Shown here: positions 52,458-60,365 of the stretch, in pieces
Numbering within the stretch: position 1 is the stretch's first letter
Layout of the letters: the number at the start of each line of letters is the position of its first letter
Assembly (NCBI RefSeq): GCF_002043095.1
Contig: NZ_MVOC01000007.1
Location: forward strand, 1-64,000
Source: Mycobacterium sp. AT1
GTDB lineage: Bacteria > Actinomycetota > Actinomycetes > Mycobacteriales > Mycobacteriaceae
Reading direction: 5' to 3'
DNA length: 64,000 nt
The notes under the pieces: generated by a model
The model's database searches: none
What the model was told of the DNA's origin: nothing
Seen by the model: only the letters and a program-made list of their open reading frames with translations
Program-made: the position numbers and the translations under genes

Positions 52458-53362
52458 GCCAGGCGCCGCTCGGCCGCATCACCGTGCTGACCAATCCGGC
52501 GTCCGGACACGGCGGCGCGACGCACGTGGCGGAAAGGGCGATCGCCCAGTTCCATCGCCGCGGGGTCGACGTGGTGGCCATCGCGGGCACGGACGCCGAC
52601 CATGCGCGGCGCCTCGTCGAGGGTGCGCTGGAGCGCGGGATGGACGCCCTCGTCGTGGTGGGCGGTGACGGCATCGTCTCGCTGGCGCTGCAGACGCTGG
52701 CACAGAACGACATTCCGCTCGGCATCATCCCGGCAGGCACCGGCAACGACCATGCCCGCGAATTCGGCATCCCCACCAGGAAGCCCGAGGCCGCGGCGGA
52801 CGTCGTCGTCGACGGGGTGGCCGAGACCGTCGACCTGGGCCGGATCACGGGCGCCGACGGCACCGTCCGCTGGTTCGGCACCGTGATGGCGGCGGGGTTC
52901 GACTCGCTGGTGACCGACCGCACCAACCGGATGACGTGGCCCCACGGCCGGATGCGCTACAACCTTGCGATGGTCGCCGAGATCTCGAAGCTGCGCCTGC
53001 TGCCGTTCCGACTGACCTTCGACGGCGAAGAGTTGGTGACGGACCTGACGCTGGCGGCGTTCGGCAACACCCGAAGCTACGGCGGCGGCATGCTGATCTG
53101 CCCGGACGCCGACCACTCCGACGGCCAACTCGACGTGACGATGGTGCAGTCCGCGTCGCGCGCCAAGCTGATCCGCCTGTTTCCCACGGTGTTCAAGGGC
53201 ACCCACGTAGAGCTCGACCAGGTGCGGACGGCCAGGGCCAGGACGATCACCGTCGAGTGCACGGGAATCAACGCCTACGCCGACGGTGAGTTCGTCTGCC
53301 CGCTGCCGGTGGAGGTGACCGCGGTACCCGGCGCGCTGCGAATCTTGCGGCCAGCGGGGTGA
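52454..53362 (+). CDS. Diacylglycerol/lipid kinase (Rv2252-like)
   Basis: This is a 302-aa DAGK-type lipid kinase. The catalytic motif is VVVGGDGIVSLALQ and a conserved IPAGTGNDHAREFGIP follows; the N-terminal TVLTNPASGHGGA is also typical. Its M. tuberculosis ortholog Rv2252 phosphorylates diacylglycerol and has been linked to phosphatidylinositol mannoside supply. The GTG at 52454 overlaps the FAD-oxidase stop (GTGA). Confidence 0.92.
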   Translation: MSQAPLGRITVLTNPASGHGGATHVAERAIAQFHRRGVDVVAIAGTDADHARRLVEGALERGMDALVVVGGDGIVSLALQTLAQNDIPLGIIPAGTGNDHAREFGIPTRKPEAAADVVVDGVAETVDLGRITGADGTVRWFGTVMAAGFDSLVTDRTNRMTWPHGRMRYNLAMVAEISKLRLLPFRLTFDGEELVTDLTLAAFGNTRSYGGGMLICPDADHSDGQLDVTMVQSASRAKLIRLFPTVFKGTHVELDQVRTARARTITVECTGINAYADGEFVCPLPVEVTAVPGALRILRPAG

Positions 53363-53454
53363 GCCTCCCCGCGAGACATAAGCCGTGGCGACGACACGCC
53401 GTCAGCGGCCGCCACCAGTTATGCCTCGCGCCGCGAGAGCCGCGACGCGAGCGG

Positions 53455-53967
53455 CTAGCCGACCCCGCGGTTGAGCCAGGTGACTTCGCCCGTGTCGCCG
53501 CCGCCGCGGAACTCTTCGAGCGCCTCGTCCCATGCGGTGCCGAGCACGGTGTCCATCTCGGCGGCCATCGCGTCGGCGCCGGAGGCCATCAGCCCGCGCA
53601 GTCGCATCTCGCCGACCATGACGTCACCGTTGGCACTCATCACACCGTTCCACAGCCCAAGCTGCGGGGTGTGGCACCAGCGGTGGCCGTCGACTCCCTC
53701 ACTGGGGTCCTCGGTGACTTCGAAACGAAGCACCGACCATGACCGCAGCGCATTGGCCAGGGCAGCTCCCGTACCTACGGGACCCACCCAGTTGGTGACG
53801 GCACGGAGCTGTCCAGGCATCGCGGGCTGCGGTGTCCACTTGAGGTTCGCCCTTGCCGACAGGGTCGACGAAAGAGCCCACTCCACATGTGGACATACCG
53901 CCGCGGGCGAGGCGTGGACGTACACCACACCGGTGGCCGTGTCGGCGAACTGGTTCGACGCACGCAT
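53455..53967 (-). CDS. DUF3145 family protein (Rv2256c-like)
   Basis: This is a 170-aa actinobacterial protein of unknown function. Conserved segments are TGVVYVHASPAAVCPHVEWAL and HTPQLGLWNGVMSANGD, and the acidic end is GEVTWLNRGVG. Two ATG codons occur in tandem; the second (53967) has GAAGGAG at the better distance. It stands alone between two convergent or leftward genes. The conserved Cys and His might bind a metal. Confidence 0.9.
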   Translation of the reverse strand: MRASNQFADTATGVVYVHASPAAVCPHVEWALSSTLSARANLKWTPQPAMPGQLRAVTNWVGPVGTGAALANALRSWSVLRFEVTEDPSEGVDGHRWCHTPQLGLWNGVMSANGDVMVGEMRLRGLMASGADAMAAEMDTVLGTAWDEALEEFRGGGDTGEVTWLNRGVG

Positions 53968-54077
53968 CATCTGCTCCTTCGGCTCAATAGGGACGTCTTC
54001 CCCGACGACCTGCTGAGCGCCAAAAAGATGCAGTTGTTTCGTGCGTGTCTATTGTGCCCTGTGAGGCGGGTGTTGCG

Positions 54078-54902
54078 CTAGTGTGTCCCGAATTCTCTCA
54101 GCACTCCATCAGAGAGTGCCGGCCACAGCGGGTGCGCCCACTCGCCGAAATCGCGGTCCGTCTGTGCGACCAGGGCCAGGTCGGCGACGGGATCGACCCA
54201 GATGAAGGTGCCCGACTGGCCGAAGTGCCCGAACGTCGCGACGCTGTTCAGCGAACCGGTCCAGTGCGGCGACTTGCCGTCGCGAATCTCGAAACCGAGC
54301 CCCCAGTCGTTCGGCCGCTGACTGCCGTAACCGGGCAACACCCCCGCGAGACCGGGAAACTGCACCGCGACGGCGTCGGCGTGCATCTGCTCCGAGACCA
54401 GCGTCGGGCGCAGCAGGTCGACGGCGAACAGCGCGAGATCGGCGACCGACGACTCTCCCCCGAACCCGGCGGCCTCCGCGCCACCCACCAGCGCCGACGC
54501 GCCCATGCCGAGCGGCTCGAAGACGGCCTCGCCGAGGTAGCGGTCGAACGGGATCTCGGTGGCCTGCTCCAGCGCCGCGGCGAGGACGCCGAAGCCCGCG
54601 TTCGAGTAGATCCGGCGCTTGCCGGGTTCGGCGATGACGTCGGGCGACCGCATCGACAGGCCGGAGGTGTGGGCGAGCAGATGCCGCACGGTCGAGCCGG
54701 GCGGGCCGGCCGGGGTGTCGAGGTCGACGGCGCCCTCCTCCACCGCCACCTGCGCCGCGCGGGCGACGAGCAACTTCGTCACCGATGCCAGGGCGAACCC
54801 GCGGGCGACGTCTCCGTGGGACGCGAGAACACCGTGCGGACCAACCACGGCGGCCGCGGCGTTGGTGACCGGCCATTCGCTGATGACCTCGAGAGCTGAC
54901 AT
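54078..54902 (-). CDS. Beta-lactamase-fold serine hydrolase
   Basis: This is a 274-aa penicillin-binding-protein/class C beta-lactamase-like hydrolase, orthologous in position and size to Rv2257c. The catalytic Ser-x-x-Lys is ASVTKL, the second motif Tyr-x-Asn is IYSNAG, and a C-terminal HFGQSGTF takes the KTG position. There is no signal peptide, so it works in the cytoplasm, probably as an esterase or peptidase rather than a beta-lactamase. The ATG at 54902 is chosen. Confidence 0.88.
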   Translation of the reverse strand: MSALEVISEWPVTNAAAAVVGPHGVLASHGDVARGFALASVTKLLVARAAQVAVEEGAVDLDTPAGPPGSTVRHLLAHTSGLSMRSPDVIAEPGKRRIYSNAGFGVLAAALEQATEIPFDRYLGEAVFEPLGMGASALVGGAEAAGFGGESSVADLALFAVDLLRPTLVSEQMHADAVAVQFPGLAGVLPGYGSQRPNDWGLGFEIRDGKSPHWTGSLNSVATFGHFGQSGTFIWVDPVADLALVAQTDRDFGEWAHPLWPALSDGVLREFGTH

Positions 54903-54913
54903 GTCGAGGGAGC

Positions 54914-55846
54914 CTAGTGCGGCGCCAGTCGACGCCAGATCGCCGCCACGTGTCGGGTGTCCGTGCCGCAGCACCCACCAAACACCGTGGCCGCGGGCAG
55001 CCGTTCGCGCAGCGCCGCGAGTCCCTCGCCGAAGTCCTCGGGATCGCCCTCGTCGAGATCCTCGGCTTCGTCCAGCTCGGCATGGCTCCGTGTCGAGGCG
55101 TTCAGCCGCAGACCGACCACCCGGCGCAGCCAGTCACCGTCGTCGAAGGTCGTCGCCAAATGAGTCGGGTGGGCGCAGTTGACCATGAAGTAGACCGCGC
55201 GGGCTCCGGTGTCGGCGTCCACTTGCTCGACGGCCTCCCGCAGCGACTGTCCCGTGGCGAGCCGCCCGTCCGTCTCCACCGTGAACGACACGGCCGCGGG
55301 GACGTCGACGGCTACCGCGGCCTTGACGATGCCGACGGCCTCCGCGGCGTCGTTGATGGTGACCGCGGTGACCAGATCCGCGGTGGTCGCGGCGAAGGAC
55401 GCGATCTGCGGGGCGTGGTAGTCCTGCGCCTCGGCCGCGGTCATCGCCTCCTCGCGGGGCCCGACGCAGCCGCTGACCACTGCGGTGATCCCTTCGGCGG
55501 CTGCCGTCGCGCGTACCTCTTCGGCGAGTTCGATCGCCTGCCTGTTGAGCCGGTCGAGCCGATCTGGTGAAATGCCAAGCCGGGCAGCCCAATCGGAGTT
55601 GGCACGCCACGTGGCCGACTCGACGACGAAGCCGGTCCGGTGCGACCGCGCGATGTCGAGGTAGCTCGCGTAGTAGCGGCGCAGCACCTCGCGGGTGTCG
55701 GCGTGCTCGAGGAGGGGAAACGCCGCGAAGTACGGCAGGTCGACGCCGTAGTGGGACAGCAGGTCGGTCTCGAGACCGCCGTCGGTGACGAACATCTGGT
55801 CACCGGCGAGCTGTGGCAGCAGTTGAGTGTCGATGTCGCTCAACAT
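54914..55846 (-). CDS. mmuM: Homocysteine S-methyltransferase MmuM
   Basis: This is a 310-aa zinc-dependent enzyme that uses S-methylmethionine (or SAM) to methylate homocysteine to methionine. The N-terminal TDGGLETDL and the zinc-binding VFGGCCGTD with upstream VNCAHPTH are diagnostic (three Cys ligands). The ATG at 55846 lies 5 bases after the dioxygenase stop. The dioxygenase, mmuM and the serine hydrolase are head-to-tail with gaps of at most 11 bases and probably form one operon. Confidence 0.92.
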   Translation of the reverse strand: MLSDIDTQLLPQLAGDQMFVTDGGLETDLLSHYGVDLPYFAAFPLLEHADTREVLRRYYASYLDIARSHRTGFVVESATWRANSDWAARLGISPDRLDRLNRQAIELAEEVRATAAAEGITAVVSGCVGPREEAMTAAEAQDYHAPQIASFAATTADLVTAVTINDAAEAVGIVKAAVAVDVPAAVSFTVETDGRLATGQSLREAVEQVDADTGARAVYFMVNCAHPTHLATTFDDGDWLRRVVGLRLNASTRSHAELDEAEDLDEGDPEDFGEGLAALRERLPAATVFGGCCGTDTRHVAAIWRRLAPH

Positions 55847-55851
55847 ACCGA

Positions 55852-56622
55852 TCAGACGAGCTGGACCGACCTCTTCGCCAGACCCATCCAGAAGCCGTCG
55901 ACGACCTGGGTCGGAGTCTGTTCGGGATCCTGGGACGCCCCGAGTGCGACGAACAGCGGCGCGAAGTGCTCGATGGTCGGATGTGCGTACGGCATCCCCG
56001 GCGCCTTGGTGCGGAAGTCGAGCAGCGCGTCGAGGTCGCCCGCGGCGAACTGCTCGGCCGCCCAGGCGTCGAACTCCCGCGACCATCCCGGCGCCGCGGC
56101 GTTTGGGGTCGGATCGGTGAGGTACGGCAGGCCGTGCGTGGTGAACCCCGACCCGATGATCAGAACGCCTTCCTCGCGCAGGGGCCGCAGCCGCGCGCCG
56201 AGTTCGAGCAGTCGCAGCGGGTCGAGCGTCGGCATCGACATCTGGAGCACCGGGATGTCGGCTTGCGGGTACATCACCGTGAGCGGTACGTAGGCGCCGT
56301 GGTCGAGCCGACGGTTCGGGTCGTGGGCGACGGTCTCGCCGTCGGGCATCATCGCCTCGACGCGCCGGGCCAGTTCGGGCGCACCCGGCGCGTCGTAGGT
56401 GACGTCGTAGTAGCGCTGCGGGAAGCCCCAGAAGTCGTATGTCAGTGGGGTTTCGGTGGTGGTGGAGCCGATGGTCAGCGGGGCGGCCTCCCAGTGGGCG
56501 GACACCACCAGGATCGCCTCGGGTCGCGGCAGCTCCGCGGACCACCCGACCAGCTGCGACACCCACATGTCGTCGTCGACGAGGGGCGGTGCGCCGTGGG
56601 ACAGAAAGAGAGCGGGGATCAC
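55852..56622 (-). CDS. LigB/DODA-type extradiol dioxygenase
   Basis: This is a 256-aa member of the class III extradiol ring-cleavage dioxygenase family (DODA type). Metal-ligand candidates are His9 (FLSHGAPP), His in VVSAHWE, and His in TIEHFAPLF; GSGFTTHG is also typical. Family members open catechol-like rings or act on DOPA-like substrates. The GTG at 56622 is the start, divergent from mscR with a 38-base gap. It leads a leftward operon with mmuM. The substrate is unknown. Confidence 0.88.
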   Translation of the reverse strand: MIPALFLSHGAPPLVDDDMWVSQLVGWSAELPRPEAILVVSAHWEAAPLTIGSTTTETPLTYDFWGFPQRYYDVTYDAPGAPELARRVEAMMPDGETVAHDPNRRLDHGAYVPLTVMYPQADIPVLQMSMPTLDPLRLLELGARLRPLREEGVLIIGSGFTTHGLPYLTDPTPNAAAPGWSREFDAWAAEQFAAGDLDALLDFRTKAPGMPYAHPTIEHFAPLFVALGASQDPEQTPTQVVDGFWMGLAKRSVQLV

Positions 56623-56660
56623 CGACCAAGGATCGCACCTCGGCGGCTAGGTTGTAGGCC

Positions 56661-57746
56661 ATGAGTCAGACGGTGCGCGGTGTCATTTCCCGGTCCAAGA
56701 AGCAGCCTGTCGAGTTGGTCGACATCGTCATCCCGGATCCGGGTCCCGGCGAGGTCGTCGTCGACGTCATCGCGTGCGGGGTCTGCCACACCGACCTGAC
56801 CTACCGCGAAGGCGGCATCAACGACGAGTACCCCTTCCTGCTGGGCCACGAGGCCGCAGGCACGGTGGAGTCGATCGGCGAGGGCGTGACCAACGTCGAG
56901 GTCGGCGACTTCGTCGTCCTCAACTGGCGCGCGGTGTGCGGACAGTGCCGCGCCTGCAAGCGCGGTCGCCCCCAGTACTGCTTCAACACCCACAACGCCG
57001 CCCAGAAGATGACCCTGACCGACGGCACCGAACTCACCCCCGCGCTGGGGATCGGCGCGTTCGCCGACAAGACCCTCGTCCACGAAGGCCAGTGCACCAA
57101 GGTCGACCCCGAGGCCGACCCCGCCGTCGCCGGCCTGATCGGCTGCGGCGTGATGGCCGGCATCGGCGCGGCGATCAACACCGCGAACGTGCAGCGTGAC
57201 GACACCGTCGCGGTCATCGGCTGCGGCGGCGTCGGCGATGCCGCGATCGCCGGGGCCGCCCTGGTCGGGGCGAAGATGATCATCGCCGTCGACATGGACG
57301 AGCAGAAGCTGAACTGGGCGCGCGACTTTGGCGCCACCCACACGATCAACGCCCGCGAATTCGACGTCGTCGAGACCATTCAGGACCTGACCGGCGGCAA
57401 CGGTGCCGACGTCGTCATCGACGCGGTGGGTCGCCCGGAGACCTGGAAGCAGGCGTTCTACGCCCGCGACCTGGCGGGCACCGTCGTCCTGGTCGGCGTT
57501 CCGACGCCCGACATGACGCTGGAGATGCCACTGGTCGACTTCTTCTCCCGCGGCGGCTCGTTGAAGTCCTCCTGGTACGGCGACTGCCTGCCCGAGCGCG
57601 ACTTCCCCACCCTGATCAGCCTCTACCGCCAGGGCCGTCTTCCCCTGGAGAAGTTCGTCTCCGAGCGCATCGGTCTGGACGGGATCGAGGACGCCTTCCA
57701 CAAGATGCACGCCGGTGAGGTCCTGCGTTCGGTGGTGATCCTCTAG
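56661..57746 (+). CDS. mscR: S-(hydroxymethyl)mycothiol dehydrogenase MscR
   Basis: This is a 361-aa zinc-dependent alcohol dehydrogenase that oxidises the mycothiol-formaldehyde adduct (and reduces S-nitrosomycothiol), orthologous to Rv2259. The catalytic zinc region is [10 protein letters not shown] and [10 protein letters not shown]; the four structural-zinc Cys are in [15 protein letters not shown]; the NAD motif is [14 protein letters not shown]. The ATG at 56661 is clear. It overlaps the next gene by one base (TAGTG). It acts in formaldehyde and nitric-oxide detoxification. Confidence 0.95.
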   Translation: MSQTVRGVISRSKKQPVELVDIVIPDPGPGEVVVDVIACGVCHTDLTYREGGINDEYPFLLGHEAAGTVESIGEGVTNVEVGDFVVLNWRAVCGQCRACKRGRPQYCFNTHNAAQKMTLTDGTELTPALGIGAFADKTLVHEGQCTKVDPEADPAVAGLIGCGVMAGIGAAINTANVQRDDTVAVIGCGGVGDAAIAGAALVGAKMIIAVDMDEQKLNWARDFGATHTINAREFDVVETIQDLTGGNGADVVIDAVGRPETWKQAFYARDLAGTVVLVGVPTPDMTLEMPLVDFFSRGGSLKSSWYGDCLPERDFPTLISLYRQGRLPLEKFVSERIGLDGIEDAFHKMHAGEVLRSVVIL

Positions 57747-58369
57747 TGGGCAACATCCAACGCCTGGTCACCAGCGGCACCTTCGAACTCGACGGCGGCA
57801 GCTGGGACGTCGACAACAACATCTGGATCGTCGGTGACGACAAGGACGTGGTCGTCTTCGACGCCGCCCACAGCGCCGAGCCCATCGTCGAGGCCGTCGC
57901 AGGCCGCAACGTGGTCGCCGTGGTGTGCACCCACGGTCACAACGACCACGTGACCGTCGCCCCGGAACTCGGCAAGGCCCTCGACGCCCCGGTTCTGCTG
58001 CACCCGGCCGACGACGTGTTGTGGCGAATGACGCACCCCGACGAGGACTTTCGCGGTGTCGAGGACGGCCTGGTGCTGCGGGCCGGCGACGTGGAACTGC
58101 GGGCGCTGCACACCCCGGGTCACTCGCCGGGTTCGGTCTGCTGGTACGCCCCCGACCTCGGCGCGGTATTCAGCGGCGACACCCTCTTCAGCGGCGGCCC
58201 CGGTGCGACGGGCCGGTCCTACTCGGACTTCCCGACCATCCTGGCGTCGATCTCCGAGCGCCTCGGCAAGCTGCCCGCCGACACCGTGGTCTACACCGGC
58301 CACGGTGACACCACGGTGATCGGCGACGAGCTCGTCAACTACGACGAGTGGGTCAAGAACGGGAGTTAG
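57746..58369 (+). CDS. MBL-fold hydrolase (mscR partner, Rv2260-like)
   Basis: This is a 207-aa metallo-beta-lactamase-fold protein with the metal-binding THGHNDH motif and later HTPGHSPGSVCWY and GDTLFSG. By analogy with glutathione pathways it could hydrolyse the S-formylmycothiol made by MscR. The GTG start at 57746 shares one base with the mscR stop, giving tight coupling. Its last four bases overlap the end of a leftward gene remnant. Confidence 0.92.
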   Translation: MGNIQRLVTSGTFELDGGSWDVDNNIWIVGDDKDVVVFDAAHSAEPIVEAVAGRNVVAVVCTHGHNDHVTVAPELGKALDAPVLLHPADDVLWRMTHPDEDFRGVEDGLVLRAGDVELRALHTPGHSPGSVCWYAPDLGAVFSGDTLFSGGPGATGRSYSDFPTILASISERLGKLPADTVVYTGHGDTTVIGDELVNYDEWVKNGS

Positions 58370-58500
58370 TCGGCGTCGCGCTCGGTCGCGTCGACGATGG
58401 TCCGCGCACACAGTGCGGGATCGTCGATCATCGGGACGTGGCCGACGCCGCGGAGCATGACGAAGTGCGCGTGCGGGCCGATCCTCTCCGCGTCCGGCGA
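58366..58500 (-). pseudogene. C-terminal relic of an alpha/beta hydrolase
   Basis: A 44-codon leftward frame without its own start reads SPDAERIGPHAHFVMLRGVG, then HVPMIDDPALCARTIVDAT, ending in TAA at 58366-58368. Gly-His-Val-Pro followed by an amphipathic helix is the usual C-terminus of lipase-type alpha/beta hydrolases, with the catalytic His. The rest of that gene is missing; the SHOCT gene ends directly before it and in the same frame. It is best read as the tail of a deleted gene. Confidence 0.65.
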
Positions 58501-59229
58501 CTAGCGGCCGTCCAGCACCCGCTTCTTCTCGGCGTCGTACTCGTCCTGCGTCAACGCGCCCGAATCGCGGAGCCGGGCAAGTGATTCCAGGGTCTGCACC
58601 CGAATGGCGTCCTCAGAGGACGCGTAGCTGGGGACCGCCCGAATCGGGGGCGGCACATTGTCGTCCGCCGCCCACTCCGCCTGCGTCATATCACGTCGCC
58701 GCATCCTGGCCGCCCACACCCGCACGACGATCAGGTCGACGACGGCGAAGCCGAAGATCGCCGCCAGAATCCACGGCAGGTGGCCGTAGTTGCTGCCATG
58801 GCCGAAGGCGATCGACGGGTTGAGGTAGGCGCTGACGTTGCCGTCCAACTTGACGTCGTAGGTGCCCGCGGTCGGGACGTGGACATACCCGATGCGAACG
58901 CGCGCGTCGTTGTTCACCGTCGTCATGCCGCCGTAGTCCTCGACGAGCTGCAGGTCCGCGCCGTCGGGCCCCGTCATCCGGTAGTTCAGCGGAGGGACTG
59001 GCAACCCGTTGCCGCTGGCCCCGACGAGCACCGTGTGGAAGGTCACCGTCACCTCGCCTGCGGGCAGCTCCAGGCTGCTCGACCCGGGGATCGGAACCTC
59101 GCCGTACGCGTCGTACTCGTCGAAGACGAAGGCGTTGAGGATCAGCGTCACGACGAACCCGATCCCGGCGGCGATCATCGTCAACACGGCGACCACGGTG
59201 AGGATGCGCGGCGCCGTCGAGCTCTTCAT
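58501..59229 (-). CDS. Membrane protein with SHOCT domain
   Basis: This is a 242-aa protein with an N-terminal membrane helix (ILTVVAVLTMIAAGIGFVVTLI), an extracytoplasmic beta-rich domain of about 115 residues, a second helix (WILAAIFGFAVVDLIVV), and a C-terminal cytoplasmic SHOCT domain (LARLRDSGALTQDEYDAEKKRVL). SHOCT domains are short oligomerisation or interaction modules. The ATG at 59229 is divergent from the SABATH methyltransferase across 49 bases. The function is unknown. Confidence 0.85.
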   Translation of the reverse strand: MKSSTAPRILTVVAVLTMIAAGIGFVVTLILNAFVFDEYDAYGEVPIPGSSSLELPAGEVTVTFHTVLVGASGNGLPVPPLNYRMTGPDGADLQLVEDYGGMTTVNNDARVRIGYVHVPTAGTYDVKLDGNVSAYLNPSIAFGHGSNYGHLPWILAAIFGFAVVDLIVVRVWAARMRRRDMTQAEWAADDNVPPPIRAVPSYASSEDAIRVQTLESLARLRDSGALTQDEYDAEKKRVLDGR

Positions 59230-59278
59230 GGCACGCAGTCTGTCACGCTGGAGCGGCAGAGGCGTTACCGTTCACGGT

Positions 59279-60358
59279 ATGCCCGAATCGAGTGCGGTGG
59301 TGCGGCCCGAGCCGATGACCAGTGCCTCCTACACCGCCACGTCACGACTGCAGGCGGCCGGGTTGCGCCGGGCGACAACTCTTTTCACTGACGCCGCCGC
59401 GATCGTCCCCCTGCCGCGGTCGCCGCGGCCCGTCGTAATCGCCGACTACGGTGCGGCGACCGGGCACAATTCGCTTCTGCCCGTCAGCGCGGCGATCGCG
59501 GTGCTACGCAAGCGGACCCGGCCAGAGCACTCGGTCCTGGTGACCCACACCGACATCCCCGACAACGACTTCCCCGAGCTCTTCCGCACCCTGAGCGACG
59601 ATCCCGACAGCTACCTGAAGAAGGACAGGTCGACGTTCGCCTCCGCGGTCGGTCGCTCGTTCTACTCCCAGATCCTGCCGTCGAACAGCGTGAACCTGGC
59701 CTGGTCTGCGTGGTCGATCCAGTGGTTGTCGCGCGCTCCCATGCCGGTCCCCGACCATCTGCTGGCGGCGCACAGCCACGATGGGGAGGTGCGTGCCGCC
59801 TACGAGCGGCAGGCCGCCCGCGACTGGCACGAGTTCGTCGCGTTCCGCGGTCGTGAGCTCAGCCCTGGCGGACGTCTGGTGGTCATGACCATGGCGGTCG
59901 ACGAGGACGGTGACGTCGGCTACCGGCCACTGTTCGACGCCACCTCGGAAACGCTCGCCGACCTGGTCGAGCGGAAGGTGCTCACGGCCGACGAGTCGAG
60001 GGCGATGTCGATCCCGATCACCGCGCGGCGCACCCGAGACTTCCTCTCACCCTTTGCGCCGTCTGGCACGTTCGAGAAGCTCACGGTCCAGCATCTCGAG
60101 GTGTTCGGCGGCGAGGACAGATTCTGGGCGCAGTATCGAATCGACAAGAACGCCAAGGAGTTCGGTCAGAGGTGGGCGGCCTTCCTCAGGATCATCGCGT
60201 TTCCGACCCTCGCCGCCGCCCTTCCCGTCGACCGCCGCCGCGGCTTCGTCGACCAGCTGCGCGCCGGTGTCGCCGAACGGCTGACCGCCGCCCCCACCGA
60301 GGTGCGCATTCCGCTGGCGGCGGTCGTCATCGAGAAGCAGCAGCGCGCCCACCACTGA
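59279..60358 (+). CDS. SABATH-family carboxyl methyltransferase
   Basis: This is a 359-aa SAM-dependent methyltransferase of the SABATH type (Methyltransf_7), best known from plant salicylate and jasmonate methyltransferases. Evidence is the VIADYGAATGHNSL SAM motif, the YTATSRLQ start, and the helical cap with AVGRSFYSQILPSNSVNLAWS, which matches the family's SFYxxLxPxxSxxxxxSxxxxxWLS pattern. It would methylate a small carboxylic acid. The ATG at 59279 is the chosen start. Confidence 0.85.
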   Translation: MPESSAVVRPEPMTSASYTATSRLQAAGLRRATTLFTDAAAIVPLPRSPRPVVIADYGAATGHNSLLPVSAAIAVLRKRTRPEHSVLVTHTDIPDNDFPELFRTLSDDPDSYLKKDRSTFASAVGRSFYSQILPSNSVNLAWSAWSIQWLSRAPMPVPDHLLAAHSHDGEVRAAYERQAARDWHEFVAFRGRELSPGGRLVVMTMAVDEDGDVGYRPLFDATSETLADLVERKVLTADESRAMSIPITARRTRDFLSPFAPSGTFEKLTVQHLEVFGGEDRFWAQYRIDKNAKEFGQRWAAFLRIIAFPTLAAALPVDRRRGFVDQLRAGVAERLTAAPTEVRIPLAAVVIEKQQRAHH

Positions 60359-60365
60359 CGGTCGG

